Below, piece by piece: positions 25,842 to 40,400 of a stretch of 64,000 nucleotides of DNA. The DNA lies in contig CAKKTE020000369.1 of assembly GCA_920105625.2 (NCBI GenBank), positions 1 through 64,000 on the forward strand, read 5' to 3'. The position numbers were made by a program, and so were the translations under genes. The notes below the pieces were generated by a model that saw nothing but the letters and a program-made list of their open reading frames with translations, had not been told where the DNA came from and made no database searches. Numbering within the stretch: position 1 is the first letter of the stretch; every line of letters starts with the position of its first letter. Origin of the DNA: Clusia tigrina (lineage: Eukaryota > Arthropoda > Insecta > Diptera > Clusiidae).

Positions 25842-28800
25842 TCCACTTGAAGTTTTATCAGTGTTTGATTTGGGATTCAAGTATAGCATAGCTATGAGCG
25901 ATAGCTTAAATTGGTAAGAGGCTCGAGTACTTTATTTTCACAAAATTTCAAGATGTTATGACGCTCCAGTAAAGAGTTACAATCATTTGAATGTTGCAAA
26001 CTTTGATAGGTATTGGACGCACCATATAGAAGTTAGGGCCATTTGAAGTTTTATCAGTGCTTGATTTGGGACTCAAGGGTAGCATAGCTATGAGCGATAG
26101 TTTAAATTGATAAGAGGCTCGAGTACTTTATTTTCACAAAATTTCAAGATTTTATGACGCTCCAGTAAAAAGTTACAAGCATTTGAATGTTGCAAACTTT
26201 GATAGGTATAGGACGCTCCGTAGAGAAGTTAGGACCATTTGAAGTTTTATCAGTGTTTGATTTGGGACTCATGGGTAGCATAGCTATGAGCGATAGCTTA
26301 AATTGATATGAGGCTCGAGTACTTTATTTCCAGAAAATTTCAAGATTTTATGACGCTAAAGTAAAAAGTTACAAGCATTTGAATGTTGCAAACTTTGATA
26401 GATGTAGGACGCACCGTATAGAAGTTAGGGCCATTTGAAGTTTTATTAGTGTTTAATTTGGGACTCAAGGGTAGCATAGCTATGAGCGATAGCATAAATT
26501 GACAAGAGGCTCAAGTACTTTATTGTCACAAAATTTCAAAATTTTTTGACGCTCCAGTATAAAGTTACAAGCATTTGAATGTTGCAAACTTTGATAGGTG
26601 TAGGACGCACCGTATAGAAGTTAGGTCCATTTGAAGTTTTATCAGTGTTTGATTTGGGACTCAAGGGTTGAATAGCTATGAGCGATAGCTTAAATTGATA
26701 AGAGGCTCGAGTACTTTATTTTCACAAAATTTCAAGATTTTATGACGCTCCAGTAAAAAGTTACAAGCATTTGAATGTTGCAAACCTTGATAGGTATAGG
26801 ACGCTCCGTAGAGAAGTTAGGACCATTTGAAGTTTTATTAGTGTTTGATTTGGGACTCAAGGGTAGCATAGCTATGAGCGATAGCATAAATTGACAAGAG
26901 GCTCAACTACTTTATTGTCAGAAAATTTCAAGGTTTTATGACGCTCCAGTAAAAAGTTAAAAAACATTTAAATGTTGCAAACTTTGGAAGGTATAGGACG
27001 CACCATTTTGAAGTTAGGACCACTTGAAGTTTTATCAGTGTTTGATTTGGGATTCAAGGGTAGCATAGCTATGAGCGATAGCTTAAATTGGTAAGAGGCT
27101 CGAGTACTTTATTTTCACAAAATTTCAAGGTTTTATGACGTTCCAGTAAAAAGTTACAAGCATTTGATTGTTGCAAATTTTGATAGGTATAGGACGCACC
27201 TTATCGAAGTTAGGGCCATTTGAAGATTTCGCAGTGTTTGTTTTGGACTCAAGGGTAGCATAGCTATCAGCGATTGCTTAAATTATCGAGAGGCTCGAGT
27301 ACTTTATTTTCACAAAATTTCAAGATTTTATGACGCTTCAGTAAAAAGATACAAGCATTTGAATGTTGCAAACTTTGGTAGGTATAGGACGCACCATATA
27401 GAAGTTAGGGCCATTTGAAGTTTTATCAGTGTTTGATTTGGGACTGAAGGGTTGCATAGCTATGGGCGATAACTTAAATTGACAAGAGGCTCGAGAACTT
27501 TATTGTCACAAAACTTAAAGGTTTTATGACGCTCCAGTACAAAGTTACAAGCATTTGAATGTTGCAAACCTTGATAGGTATAGGACGCTCCGTAGAGAAG
27601 TTAGGACCAATTAAAGTTTTATCAGTGTTTGATTTGGGATTCAAGGGTAGCATAGCTATGAGCGATAGCTTAAATTGGTAAGAGGCTCGAGTACTTTATT
27701 TTCACAAAATTTCAAGATTTTTTGACGCTCCAGTATAAAGTTACAAGCATTTGAATGTTGCAAATTTTGAAAGGTAATGGACGCACCATATAGAAGTTAG
27801 GGCCATTTGAAGTTTTATCAGTGTTTGATTTGGGACTCAAGGGTAGCATAGCTATGATCGATTGTTTAAATTTATAAGAGGCTCGAGTACTTTATTTTCA
27901 CAAAATTTCAAGATTTTATGACGCTCCAGTAAAAAGTTACAAGCATTTGAATGTTGCAAACCTTGATAGGTATAGGACGCTCCGTAGAGAAGTTAGGACC
28001 ATTTGAAGTTTTATCAGTGTTTGATTTGGGACTCATGGGTAGCATAGCTATGAGCGATAGCTAAAATTGGTATGAGGCTTGAGTAATTTATTTTCAGAAA
28101 ATTTCAAGATTTTATGACGCTAAAGTAAAAAGTTACAAGCATTTGAATGTTGCAAACTTTGATAGATGTACGACGCACCGTATAGAAGTTAGGGCCATTT
28201 GAAGTTTTATTAGTGTTTGATTTGGGACTCAAGGGTTGAATAGCTATGAGCGATAGCTTAAATTGATAAGAGGCTCGAGTACTTTATTTTCACAAAATTT
28301 AAAGATTTTATGACGCTCCAGTAAAAAGTTACAAGCCTTTGAATGTTGCAAACCTTGATAGGTATAGGACGCTCCGTAGAGAAGTTAGGACCATTTGAAG
28401 TTTTATTAGTGTTTGATTTGGGACTCAAGGGTAGCATAGCTATGAGCGATAGCATAAATTGACAAGAGGCTCAAGTACTTTATTGTCAGAAAATTTCAAG
28501 GTTTTATGACGCTCCAGTAAAAAGTTACAAGCATTTAAATGTTGCAAACTTTGGAAGGTATAGGACGCACCATTTTGAAGTTAGGGAAATGTGAAGTTTT
28601 ACCAGTGTTTGATTTGGGACTCAAGGGTTGACTAGCTATGAGCGATAGCTTAAATTGATAAGAGGCTCGAGTACTTTATTTTCACAAAATTTCAAGATGT
28701 TATGTCGCTCTAGTAAAGAATAACAAGCATTTGAATGTTGCAAACCTTGGTAGGTATAGGACGCTCCGTAGAGAAGTTAGGACCACTTGAAGTTTTATTA

Positions 28801-30430
28801 GTGTTTGATTTGGGATTCAAGTATAGCATAGCTATGAGCGATAGCTTAAATTGGTAAGAGGCTCGAGTACTTTATTTTCACAAAATTTCAAGATGTTATG
28901 ACGCTCCAGTAAAGAGTTACAATCATTTGAATGTTGCAAACTTTGATAGGTATTGGACGCACCATATAGAAGTTAGGGCCATTTGAAGTTTTATCAGTGT
29001 TTGATTTGGGACTCAAGGGTAGCATAGCTATGAGCGATAGTTTAAATTGATAAGAGGCTCGAGTACTTTATTTTCACAAAATTTCAAGATTTTATGACGC
29101 TCCAGTAAAAAGTTACAAGCATTTGAATGTTGCAAACTTTGATAGGTATAGGACGCACCGTATAGAAGTTACGTCCATTTGAAGTTTTATCAGTGTTTGA
29201 TTTGGGACTCAAGGGTTGAATAGCTATGAGCGATAGCTTAAATTGATAAGAGGCTCGAGTACTTTAGTTTCACAAAATTTAAAGATTTTATGACGCTCCA
29301 GTAAAAAGTTACAAGCATTTGAATGTTGCAAACCTTGATAGGTATAGGACGCTCCGTAGAGAAGTTAGGACCATTTGAAGTTTTATTAGTGTTTGATTTG
29401 GGACTCAAGGGTAGCATAGCTATGAGCGATAGCATAAATTGACAAGAGGCTCAAGTACTTTATTGTCAGAAAATTTCAAGGTTTTATGACGCTCCAGTAA
29501 AAAGTTACAAACATTTAAATGTTGCAAACTTTGGAAGGTATAGGACGCACCATTTTGAAGTTAGGACCACTTGAAGTTTTATCAGTGTTTGATTTGGGAT
29601 TCAAGGGTAGCATAGCTATGAGCGATAGCTTAAATTGGTAAGAGGCTCGAGTACTTTATTTTCACAAAATTTCAAGATGTTATGACGCTCCAGTAAAGAG
29701 TTACAATCATTTGAATGTTGCAAACTTTGATAGGTATTGGACGCACCATATAGAAGTTAGGGCCATTTGAAGTTTTATCAGTGTTTGATTTGGGACTCAA
29801 GGGTAGCATAGCTCTGAGCGATAGTTTAAATTGATAAGAGGCTCGAGTACTTTATTTTCACAAAATTTCAAGATTTTATGACGCTCCAGTAAAAAGTTAC
29901 AAGCATTTGAATGTTGCAAACTTTGATAGGTATAGCACGCTCCGTAGAGAAGTTAGGACCATTTGAAGTTTTATCAGTGTTTGATTTGGGACTCATGGGT
30001 AGCATAGCTATGAGCGATAGCTTAAATTGATATGAGGCTCGAGTACTTTATTTTCAGAAAATTTCAAGATTTTATGACGCTAAAGTAAAAAGTCACAAGC
30101 ATTTGAATGTTGCAAACTTTGATAGATGTAGGACGCACCGTATAGAAGTTAGGGCCATTTGAAGTTTTATTCGTGTTTAATTTGGGACTCAAGGGTAGCA
30201 TAGCTATGAGCGATAGCATAAATTGACAAGAGGCTCAAGTACTTTATTGTCACAAAATTTCAAAATTTTTTGACGCTCCAGTATAAAGTTACAAGCATTT
30301 GAATGTTGCAAACTTTGATAGGTATAGGACGCACCGTATAGAAGTTAGGTCCATTTGAAGTTTTATCAGTGTTTGATTTGGGACTCAAGGGTTGAATAGC
30401 TATGAGCGATAGCTTAAATTGATAAGAGGC
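25842..30430 (+). repeat. Large satellite duplication, copy 2 (offset 5,860 bp)
   Basis: Second copy of the 4.6-kb segment that starts at 19,982. Only scattered substitutions separate the copies, for example GATCGATTGTTTAAA versus GATCGATAGTTTAAA near 27,856, and GCCTTTGAATG versus GCATTTGAATG at about 28,333. The duplication is therefore younger than the divergence of individual monomers. Confidence 0.85.
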
Positions 30431-32291
30431 TCGAGTACTTTAGTTTCACAAAATTTAAAGATTTTATGACGCTCCAGTAAAAAGTTACAAGCATTTGAAT
30501 GTTGCAAACCTTGATAGGTATAGGACGCTCCGTAGAGAAGTTAGGACCATTTGAAGTTTTATTAGTGTTTGATTTGGGACTCAAGGGTAGCATAGCTATG
30601 AGCGATAGCATAAATTGACAAGAGGCTCAAGTACTTTATTGTCAGAAAATTTCAAGGTTTTATGACGCTCCAGTAAAAAGTTACAAACATTTAAATGTTG
30701 CAAACTTTGGAAGGTATAGGACGCACCATTTTGAAGTTAGGACCACTTGAAGTTTTATCAGTGTTTGATTTGGGATTCAAGGGTAGCATAGCTATGAGCG
30801 ATAGCTTAAATTGGTAAGAGGCTCGAGTACTTTATTTTCACAAAATTTCAAGATGTTATGACGCTCCAGTAAAGAGTTACAATCATTTGAATGTTGCAAA
30901 CTTTGATAGGTATTGGACGCACCATATAGAAGTTAGGGCCATTTGAAGTTTTATCAGTGTTTGATTTGGGACTCAAGGGTAGCATAGCTATGAGCGATAG
31001 TTTAAATTGATAAGAGGCTCGAGTACTTTATTTTCACAAAATTTCAAGATTTTATGACGCTCCAGTAAAAAGTTACAAGCATTTGAATGTTGCAAACTTT
31101 GATAGGTATAGGACGCTCCGTAGAGAAGTTAGGACCATTTGAAGTTTTATCAGTGTTTGATTTGGGACTCAAGGGTAGCATAGCTATGAGCGATAGCTTA
31201 AATTGATATGAGGCTCGAGTACTTTATTTTCAGAAAATTTCAAGATTTTATGACGCTAAAGTAAAAAGTTACAAGCATTTGAATGTTGCAAACTTTGATA
31301 GATGTAGGACGCACCGTATAGAAGTTAGGGCCATTTGAAGTTTTATTCGTGTTTAATTTGGGACTCAAGGGTAGCATAGCTATGAGCGATAGCATAAATT
31401 GACAAGAGGCTCAAGTACTTTATTGTCACAAAATTTCAAGATTTTTTGACGCTCCAGTATAAAGTTACAAGCATTTGAATGTTGCAAACTTTGATAGGTG
31501 TAGGACGCACCGTATATAAGTTAGGTCCATTTGAAGTTTTATCAGTGTTTGATTTGGGACTCAAGGGTTGAATAGCTATGAGCGATAGCTTAAATTGATA
31601 AGAGGCTCGAGTACTTTATTTTCACAAAATTTCAAGATTTTATGACGCTCCAGTAAAAAGTTACAAGCATTTGAATGTTGCAAACCTTGATAGGTATAGG
31701 GCGCTCCGTAGAGAAGTTAGGACCATTTGAAGTTTTATCAGTGTTTGATTTGGGACTCAAGGGTAGCATAGCTATGAGCGATAGCATAAATTGACAAGAG
31801 GCTCAAGTACTTTATTGTCAGAAAATTTCAAGGTTTTATGACGCTCCAGTAAAAAGTTACAAACATTTAAATGTTGCAAACTTTGGAAGGTGTAGGACGC
31901 ACCGTATAGAAGTTAGGTCCATTTGAAGTTTTATCAGTGTTTGATTTGGGACTCAAGGGTTGAATAGCTATGAGCGATAGCTTAAATTGATAAGAGGCTC
32001 GAGTACTTTATTTTCACAAAATTTCAAGGTTTTATGACGCTCCAGTAAAAAGTTACAAGCATTTGAATGTTGCAAATTTTGATAGGTATAGGACGCACCT
32101 TATCGAAGTTAGGGCCATTTGAAGATTTCGCAGTGTTTGTTTTGGGACTCAAGGGTAGCATAGCTCTCAGCGATTGCTTAAATTGACGAGAGGCTCGAGT
32201 ACTTTATTTTCACAAAATTTCAAGATTTTATGACGCTTCAGTAAAAGGTTACAAGCATTTGAATGTTGCAAACTTATATAGGTGTAGGACG
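30316..32291 (+). repeat. Satellite duplication, offset 7,036 bp, copy 2
   Basis: Copy of 23,280-25,255. The right junction is sharp: after CTTATATAGGTGTAGGACGCACC this copy continues ATTTTGAAGTTAGGACCACTTG, whereas the first copy continues GTATAGAAGTTAGGACCATTTG. That places an exchange point inside one monomer near 32,292. Confidence 0.8.
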
Positions 32292-32933
32292 CACCATTTT
32301 GAAGTTAGGACCACTTGAAGTTTTATCAGTGTTTGATTTGGGATTCAAGGGTAGCATAGCTATGAGCGATAGCTTAAATTGGTAAGAGGCTCGAGTACTT
32401 TATTTTCACAAAATTTCAAGATGTTATGACGCTCCAGTAAAGAGTTACAATCATTTGAATGTTGCAAACTTTGATAGGTATTGGACGCACCATATAGAAG
32501 TTAGGGCCATTTGAAGTTTTATCAGTGTTTGATTTGGGACTCAAGGGTAGCATAGCTCTGAGCGATAGCTTAAATTGATAAGAGGCTCGAGTACTTTATT
32601 TTCACAAAATTTCAAGATTTTATGACGCTCCAGTAAAAAGTTACAAGCATTTGAATGTTGCAAACTTTGATAGGTATAGGACGCTCCGTAGAGAAGTTAG
32701 GACCATTTGAAGTTTCATCAGTGTTTGATTTGGGACTCATGGGTAGCATAGCTATGAGCGATAGCTTAAATTGATATGAGGCTCGAGTACTTTATTTTCA
32801 GAAAATTTCAAGATTTTATGACGCTAAAGTAAAAAGTTACAAGCATTTGAATGTTGCAAACTTTGATAGATGTAGGACGCACCGTATAGAAGTTAGGGCC
32901 ATTTGAAGTTTTATTAGTGTTTGATTTGGGACT

Positions 32934-34445
32934 CAAGGGTAGCATAGCTATGAGCGATAGCATAAATTGACAAGAGGCTCAAGTACTTTATTGTCACAAA
33001 ATTTCAAAATTTTTTGACGCTCCAGTATAAAGTTACAAGCATTTGAATGTTGCAAACTTTGATAGGTGTAGGACGCACCGTATATAAGTTAGGTCCATTT
33101 GAAGTTTTATCAGTGTTTGATTTGGGACTCAAGGGTTGAATAGCTATGAGCGATAGCTTAAATTGATAAGAGGCTCGAGTACTTTATTTTCACAAAATTT
33201 CAAGATTTTATGACGCTCCAGTAAAAAGTTACAAGCATTTGAATGTTGCAAACCTTGATAGGTATAGGGCGCTCCGTAGAGAAGTTAGGACCATTTGAAG
33301 TTTTATTAGTGTTTGATTTGGGACTCAAGGGTAGCATAGCTATGAGCGATAGCATAAATTGACAAGAGGCTCAAGTACTTTATTGTCAGAAAATTTCAAG
33401 GTTTTATGACGCTCCAGTAAAAAGTTACAAACATTTAAATGTTGCAAACTTTGGAAGATATAGGACGCACCGTATAGAAGTTAGGTCCATTTGAAGTTTT
33501 ATCAGTGTTTGATTTGGGACTCAAGGGTTGAATAGCTATGAGCGATAGCTTAAATTGATAAGAGGCTCGAGTACTTTATTTTCACAAAATTTCAAGGTTT
33601 TATGACGCTCCAGTAAAAAGTTACAAGCATTTGATTGTTGCAAATTTTGATAGGTATAGGACGCACCTTATCGAAGTTAGGGCCATTTGAAGATTTCGCA
33701 GTGTTTGTTTTGGGACTCAAGGGTAGCATAGCTATCAGCGATTGCTTAAATTGACGAGAGGCTCGAGTACTTTATTTTCACAAAATTTCAAGATTTTATG
33801 ACGCTTCAGTAAAAGGTTACAAGCATTTGAATGTTGCAAACTTATATAGGTGTAGGACGCACCGTATAGAAGTTAGGACCATTTGAAATTTTATTAGTGT
33901 TTGATTTGGGACTCAAGGGTAGGAAAGCTATGAGCGATAGCTTAAATTGACAAGAGGCTCCTGTACTTTATTGTCACAAAATTTCAAGATTTTTTGACGC
34001 TCCAGTATAAAGTTACAAGCATTTGAATGTTGAAAACCTTGATAGTTATAGGACGCTCCGTAGAGAAGTTAGGACCATTTGAACTTTTATCAGTGTTTGA
34101 TTTGGGATTCAAGGGTAGCATAGCTATGAGCGATAGCTTAAATTGATAAGAGGCTCGAGTACTTTATTTTCACAAAATTTCAAGATTTTCTGACGCTTCA
34201 GTAAAAAGTTACAAGCATTTGAATGTTGACGCTCCGTAGAGAAGTTAGGACCATTTGAAGTTTTATCAATATTTGATTTGGAACTCAAGGGTAGCAAAGC
34301 TATGAACGATAGCTTAAATTGACAAGAGGCTCAAGTACTTTATTGTCACAAAATTTCAAGATTTTTTGAGGCTCCAGTATAAAGTTACAAGCATTTGAAT
34401 GTTGCAAACTTTGATAGGCGTAGGACGCACCGTATAGAAGTTAGG
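32934..34445 (+). repeat. Satellite duplication, offset 8,604 bp, copy 2
   Basis: Copy of 24,330-25,841. It ends at GTTAGGTCCAT followed by TAGAAGTTATATCAG, after which the array changes to block C monomers. It carries the same 20-bp deletion monomer (34,225) and the same TGAAAACCTTGATAGTTATAGG variant as its partner. Confidence 0.8.
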
Positions 34446-34449
34446 TCCA

Positions 34450-37400
34450 TTAGAAGTTATATCAGTGTTTGATTTGGGACTCAAGGGTAGCATAGCTATG
34501 AGCAATAGCTTAAATTGACAAGAGGCTCGAGTACTTTATTTTCACAAAATTTCAAGATTTTATGACGCTCCAGTAAAAAGTTACAAGCATTTGAAAATTG
34601 CAAACCTTGATAGGTATAGGACGCTCCGTAGAGAAGTTAGGACCATTTGAAGTTTTATCAGTATTTGATTTGGGATTCAAGGGTAGCATAGCTATGAGCG
34701 ATAGCTTAAATTGGTAAGAGGCTCGAGTACTTTATTTTCACAAAATTTCAAGATTTTTTGACGCTCCAGTATAAAGTTACAAACATTTGAATTCTGCAAA
34801 CTTTGAAAGGTATTGGACGCACTATATAGAAGTTAGGGCCTTTTGAAGTTTTATCAGTGTTTGATTTGGGACTTAATGGTAGCATAGCTATCAGCGATTG
34901 CTTAAATTGACGAGAGGCTCGAGTCCTTTATTTTCACAAAATTTCAAGATTTTATGTCGCTTCAGTAAAAAGTTACAAGCATTTGAATGTTGCAAACTAT
35001 GGTAGGTATAAGACGCACCATATAGAAGTTGAGGCGATTTGCAGTTTTATCAGTGTTTGATTCGGGACTCAAGGGTTGCATAGCTATGAGCGATAACTTA
35101 AATTGACAAGAGGCTCGAGTACTTTATTTTCACAAAATTTCAAGATTTTATCACGCTCTAGTAAAAAGTTACAAGCATTTGAATGTTGCAACCTTTGATA
35201 GGTGTAGGATGCACCGTATAGAAGTTAGGGCCATTTGAGGTTTTATTAGAGTTTGATTTGGGACTCAAGGGTTGAATAGCTACGAGCGATAGATTACATT
35301 GATAAGAGGCTCGAGTACTTTATTTTCACAAAATTTGAAGATTTTATGACGCTCCAGTATAAAGTTACAAGCATTTGAATGTTGCAAACTTTGAAAGGTA
35401 TAGGACGCACCATATTGAAGTTAGGGCAATGTGAAGTTTTATCAGTGTTTGATTTGGGACTCAAGGGTAGCATAGCTATGAGCGATAGCTTAAATTGATA
35501 AGAGGCTCTGTTACTTTATTTTCACAAAATTTCAAGATTTTATGACGCTCCAGTAAAAAGTTACAAGCATTTGAATGTTGCAAACCTTGATAGGTATAGG
35601 ACGCTCCGTAGAGAAGTTAGGACCATTTGAAGTTTTATCAGTATTTGATTTGGGACTCAAGGGTAGCATAGCTATGAGCGATAACTTAAATTGACAAGAG
35701 GCTCGAGTACTTTATTTTCAGAAAATTTCAAGATTTTATGACGCTGCAGTAAAAAGTTACAAGCATTTGAATGTTGCAAACTTTGATAGGTGTAGGACGC
35801 ACCGTATACAAGTTAGGGCCATTTGAAGCTTTATTAGTGTTTGATTTGGGACTCAAGGGTAGCATTGCTATGAGCGATAGCTTAAATTGACAAGAGGCTC
35901 GAGTACTTTATTTTCACAAAACTTCTAGATTTTTTGACGCTCCAGTAAAAAGTTACAAGCACTTGAATGTTGCAACCTTTGATAGGTGTAGGATGCACAG
36001 TATAGAAGTTAGGGCCATTTGAAGTTTTATTAGATTTTGATTTGGGACTCAAGGGTTTAATAGCTATGAGCGATAGCTTAAATTGATAAGATGCTCGAGT
36101 ACTTTATTTTCACAAAATTTCAAGATTTTTTGACGCTCCAGTATTAAGTTACAAGCATTTGAATGTTGCAAACTTTGAAAGGTATAGGATACACCATATC
36201 GAAGTTAGGGCCATGTGAAGTTTTATCAGTGTTTGATTTGGGACTCAAGGGTAGCATAGCTACGAGCGATAGCTTAAATTGATAAGAGGCTCGAGTACTT
36301 TATTTTCACAAAATTTCAAGATTTTATGACGCTCCAGTATAAAGCTACAAGCATTTGAATGTTGCACACTATGGTAGGTATAGGACTCACCATATAGAAG
36401 TTAGGGCCATTTGCAGTTTTATCAGTGTTTGATTTGCGACTCAAGGGTTGCATAGCTATGCGCGATAACTTAAATTGACAAGAGGCTCGAGTACTTTATT
36501 TTCACAAAATTTCAAGATTTTATGACGCTCCAGTAAAAAGTTACAAGCATTTGAATGTTGCAAACTTTGAAAGGTATAGGACGCACCATATTGAAGTTAG
36601 GGCAATGTGAAGTTTTATCAGTGTTTGATTTGGGACTCAAGGGTAGCATAGCTATAAGCGATAGCTTAAATTGATAAGAGGCTCGAGTACTTTATTTTCA
36701 CAAAATTTCAAGATTTTATGACGCTCCAGTAAAAAGTTACAAGCATTTGAATGTTGCAAACCTTGATAGGTATAGGACGCTCCGTAGAGAAGTTAGGACC
36801 ATTTGAAGTTTTATCAGTATTTGATTTGGGACTCAAGGGTTGCATAGCTATGAGCGATAACTTAAATTGACAAGAGGCTCGAGTACTTTATTTTCACAAA
36901 ATTTCAAGATTTTATCACGCTCTAGTAAAAAGTTACAAGCATTTGAATGTTGCAACCTTTGATAGGTGTAGGATGCACCGTATAGAAGTTAGGGCCATTT
37001 GAAGTTTTATTAGAGTTTGATTTGGGACTCAAGGGTTGCATAGCTATGAGCGATAACTTAAATTGACAAGAGGCTCGAGTACTTTATTTTCACAAAATTT
37101 CAAGATTTTATCACGCTCTAGTAAAAAGTTACCAGCATTTGAATGTTGCAAACCTTGATAGGTGTAGGATGCACCGTATAGAAGTTAGGGCCATTTGAAG
37201 TTTTATTAGAGTTTGATTTGGGACTCAAGGGTTGAATAGCTATGAGCGATAGATTACATTGATAAGAGGCTCGAGTACTTTATTTTCACAAAATTTGAAG
37301 ATTTTATGACGCTCCAGTAAAAAGTCACAAGCATTTGAATGTTGCAAACCTTGATAGGTATAGGACGCTCCGTACAGAAGTTAGGACCATTTGTAGTTTT

Positions 37401-40400
37401 ATCAGTGTTTGATTTGGGACTCAAGGGTAGCATAGCTATGAGCGATAGCTTAAATTGACAAGAGGCTCGAGGACTTTATTTTCACAAAATTTCAATATTT
37501 TTGGACGCTCCAGTATAAAGTTACAGCATTTGAATGTTGCAAACTTTGAAAGGTATAGGACACACCATATTGAAGTTAGGGCAATGTTAAGTTTTATCAG
37601 TGTTTGATTTGGGACTCAAGGGTAGCATAGCTATGAGCGATAGCTTAAATTGATAAGAGGCTCGAGTACTTTGTTTTCAGAAAATTTCAAGATTTTATGA
37701 CGCTGCAGTAAAAAGTTACAAGCATTTGAATGTTGCAAACTTTGATAGGTGTAGGACGCACCGTATACAAGTTAGGGCCATTTGAAGCTTTATTAGATTT
37801 TGATTTGGGACTCAAGGGTTTAATAGCTATGAGCGATAGCTTAAATTGATAAGAGGCTCGAGTACTTTATTTTCACAAAATTTCAAGATTTTTTGACGCT
37901 CCAGTATAAAGTTACAAGCATTTGAATGTTGCAAACTTTGAAAGGTATAGGATACACCATATCGAAGTTAGGCCATGTGAAGTTTTATCAGTGTTTGATT
38001 TGGGATTCAAGGGTAGCATAGTTATGAGCGATAGCTTAAATTGATAAGAGGCTCGAGTACTTTATTTTCACAAAATTTCAAGATTTTATGACGCTCCAGT
38101 AAAAAGTTACAAGCATTTGAATCTTGCAAACCTTGATAGGTATAGGTCGCTCCGTAGAGAAGTAAAGACTAATTGAAGTTTCATCAATATTTGATTTGGG
38201 ACTCAAGGGTAGCATAGCTATGAGCGATAACTTAAATTGACAAGAAGCTCGAGTACTTTATTTTCACAAAATTTCAAGATTTTATGACGCTTCAGTAAAA
38301 AGTTACAAGCATTTGAATGTTGCAAACTATGGTAGGTATAGGGCTCACCATTAAGAAGTTAGGGCCATTTGCAGTTTTATCAGTGTTTGATTTGGGACTC
38401 AAGGGTTGCATAGCTATGCGCGATAACTTAAATTGACAAGAGGCTCGAGTACTTTATTTTCACAAAATTTCAAGATTTTATGACGCTCCAGTAAAAAGTT
38501 ACAAGCATTTGAATGTTGCAACCTTTGATAAGTGTAGGAGGGCCATTTGAAGTTTTATTAGCGTTTGATTTGGGACTCAAGGGTTGAATAGCTATGAGCG
38601 ATAGCTGAGGCTCGAGATACTTTATTTTCACAAAATTTGAAGATTTTATGACGTTCCAGTAAAAAGTTACAAGCATTTGAATGTTGCAAACCTTGATAAG
38701 TATAGGACGCTCCGTAGAGAAGTTAGGACCATTTGTAGTTTTATCAGTGTTTGATTTGGGACACAAGGGTAGCATAGCTATGAGCGATAGCTTAAATTGA
38801 CAAGAGGCTCGAGGACTTTATTTTCACAAAATTTCAAGATTTTTTGACGCTCCAGTATAAAGTTACAAGCATTTGAATGTTGCAAACTTTGAAAGGTATA
38901 GGACGCACCATATTGAAGTTAGGGCAATGTGAAGTTTTATCAGTGTTTGATTTGGGACTCAAGGGTAGCATAGCTATAAGCGATAGCTTAAATTGATAAG
39001 AGGCTCGAGTACTTTATTTTCACAAAATTTCAAGATTTTATGACGCTCCAGTAAAAAGTTACAAGCATTTGAATGTTTCAAACCTTGATAGGTATAGGAC
39101 GCTCCGTCGAGAAGTTAGGACCATTTGAAATTTTATCAGTATTTGATTTGGGACTCAGGGGTAGCATAGCTATGAGCGATAACTTAAATTGACAAGAGGT
39201 TCGAGTACTTTATTTTCAGAAACTTTCAAGATTTTATGACGCTGCAGTAAAAAGTTACAAGCATTTGAATGTTGCAAACTTTGAGAGGTGTTGGACGCAC
39301 CGTATACAAGTTAGGGCTATTTGAAGCTTTATTAGTGTTTGATTTGGGACTCAAGGGTAGCATAGCTATGAGCGATAGCTTAAATTGACAAGAGGCTCGA
39401 GTACTTTATTTTCACAAAATTTCGAGATTTTATGACGCACCAGTAAAAAGTTACAAGCATTTGAATGTTGCAAACTATGGTAGGTATAGGACGCACCATA
39501 TAGAAGCTAGGGCCATTTGCAGTTTTATCAGTGTTTGATTTGGGACTCAAGGGTTGCATAGCTATGAGCGATAACTTAAATTGACAAGAGGCTCGAGTAC
39601 TTTATTTTCACAAAATTTCAAGATTTTATCACGCTCCAGTAAAAAGTTACAAGCATTTGAATGTTGCAATCTTTGATAGGTGTAGGATGCACCGTATAGA
39701 AGTTAGGGCCATTTGAAGTTTTATTAGAGTTTGATTTGGGACTCAAGGGTTGAATAGCTATGAGCGATAGATTACATTGATTTCGGACTCAAGGGTATGA
39801 GCGATAGCTAAATTGATAAGAGGCTCGAGATACTTTATTTTCACAAAATTTGAAGATTTTATGATGTTCCAGTAAAAAGTTACAAGCATTTGAATGTTGC
39901 AAACTTTGATAGGTATCGGATTCTCCGCAGAGAAGTTAGGACCATTTGAAGTTTTATCAGTATTTGATTTGGGACTCAAGGGTAGCATAGCTATGAGCGA
40001 TAGCTTAAATTGATAAGAGGCTCGAGTACTTTATTTTCACAAAATTTCAAGGTTTTATGACGCTCCAGTAAAAAGTTACAAGCATTTGATTGTTGCAAAT
40101 TTTGATAGGTGTAGGACGCACCTTATCGAAGTTAGGGCCATTTGAAGATTTAGCAGTGTTTGTTTTTGGACTCAAGGGTAGCATAGCTATCAGCGATTGC
40201 TTAAATTGATAAGAGGCTCGAGTACTTTATTTTCACAAAATTTTAAGAATTTATGACGCTCCAGTAAAAAGTTACAAGCATTTGAATGTTGCAAACCTTG
40301 ATAGGTATAGGACGCTCCGTAGAGAAGTTAGGACCATTTGTAGTTTTATCAGTGTTTGATTTGGGACTCAAGGGTAGCATAGCTGTGAGCAATAGCTTAA

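Larger units (their letters stand above)
12900..34450 (+). repeat. Satellite array, block B: homogenised higher-order repeats
   Basis: About 110 monomers with much higher similarity between distant copies than in block A. Monomer subtypes recur in a fixed order, marked by linked variants: GACGCTAAAGTAAAAAG, GTAAAGAGTTACAATCATTTG, TCTAGTAAAGAATAAC, TAGCTTAGCTATGAG plus the short GACAAGTACTTTATTG, and AATTATCGAGAGGC. This is higher-order repeat organisation. The left part (about 13.2-20 kb) repeats with a period of 8 or 9 monomers. The right part consists of large overlapping duplications, listed separately. No non-satellite DNA is seen inside the block. Confidence 0.95.

Noticed and set aside
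14388..30611. Repeated 65-codon minus-strand ORFs with nearly identical products (14,388; 15,947; 17,702; 19,457; 20,829; 22,398; 23,378; 28,258; 29,238; 30,414)
   Set aside because: They are the same stretch of satellite read in one frame, spaced by whole monomers. Their similarity follows from array homogenisation; no domain, start context or coding bias is seen.
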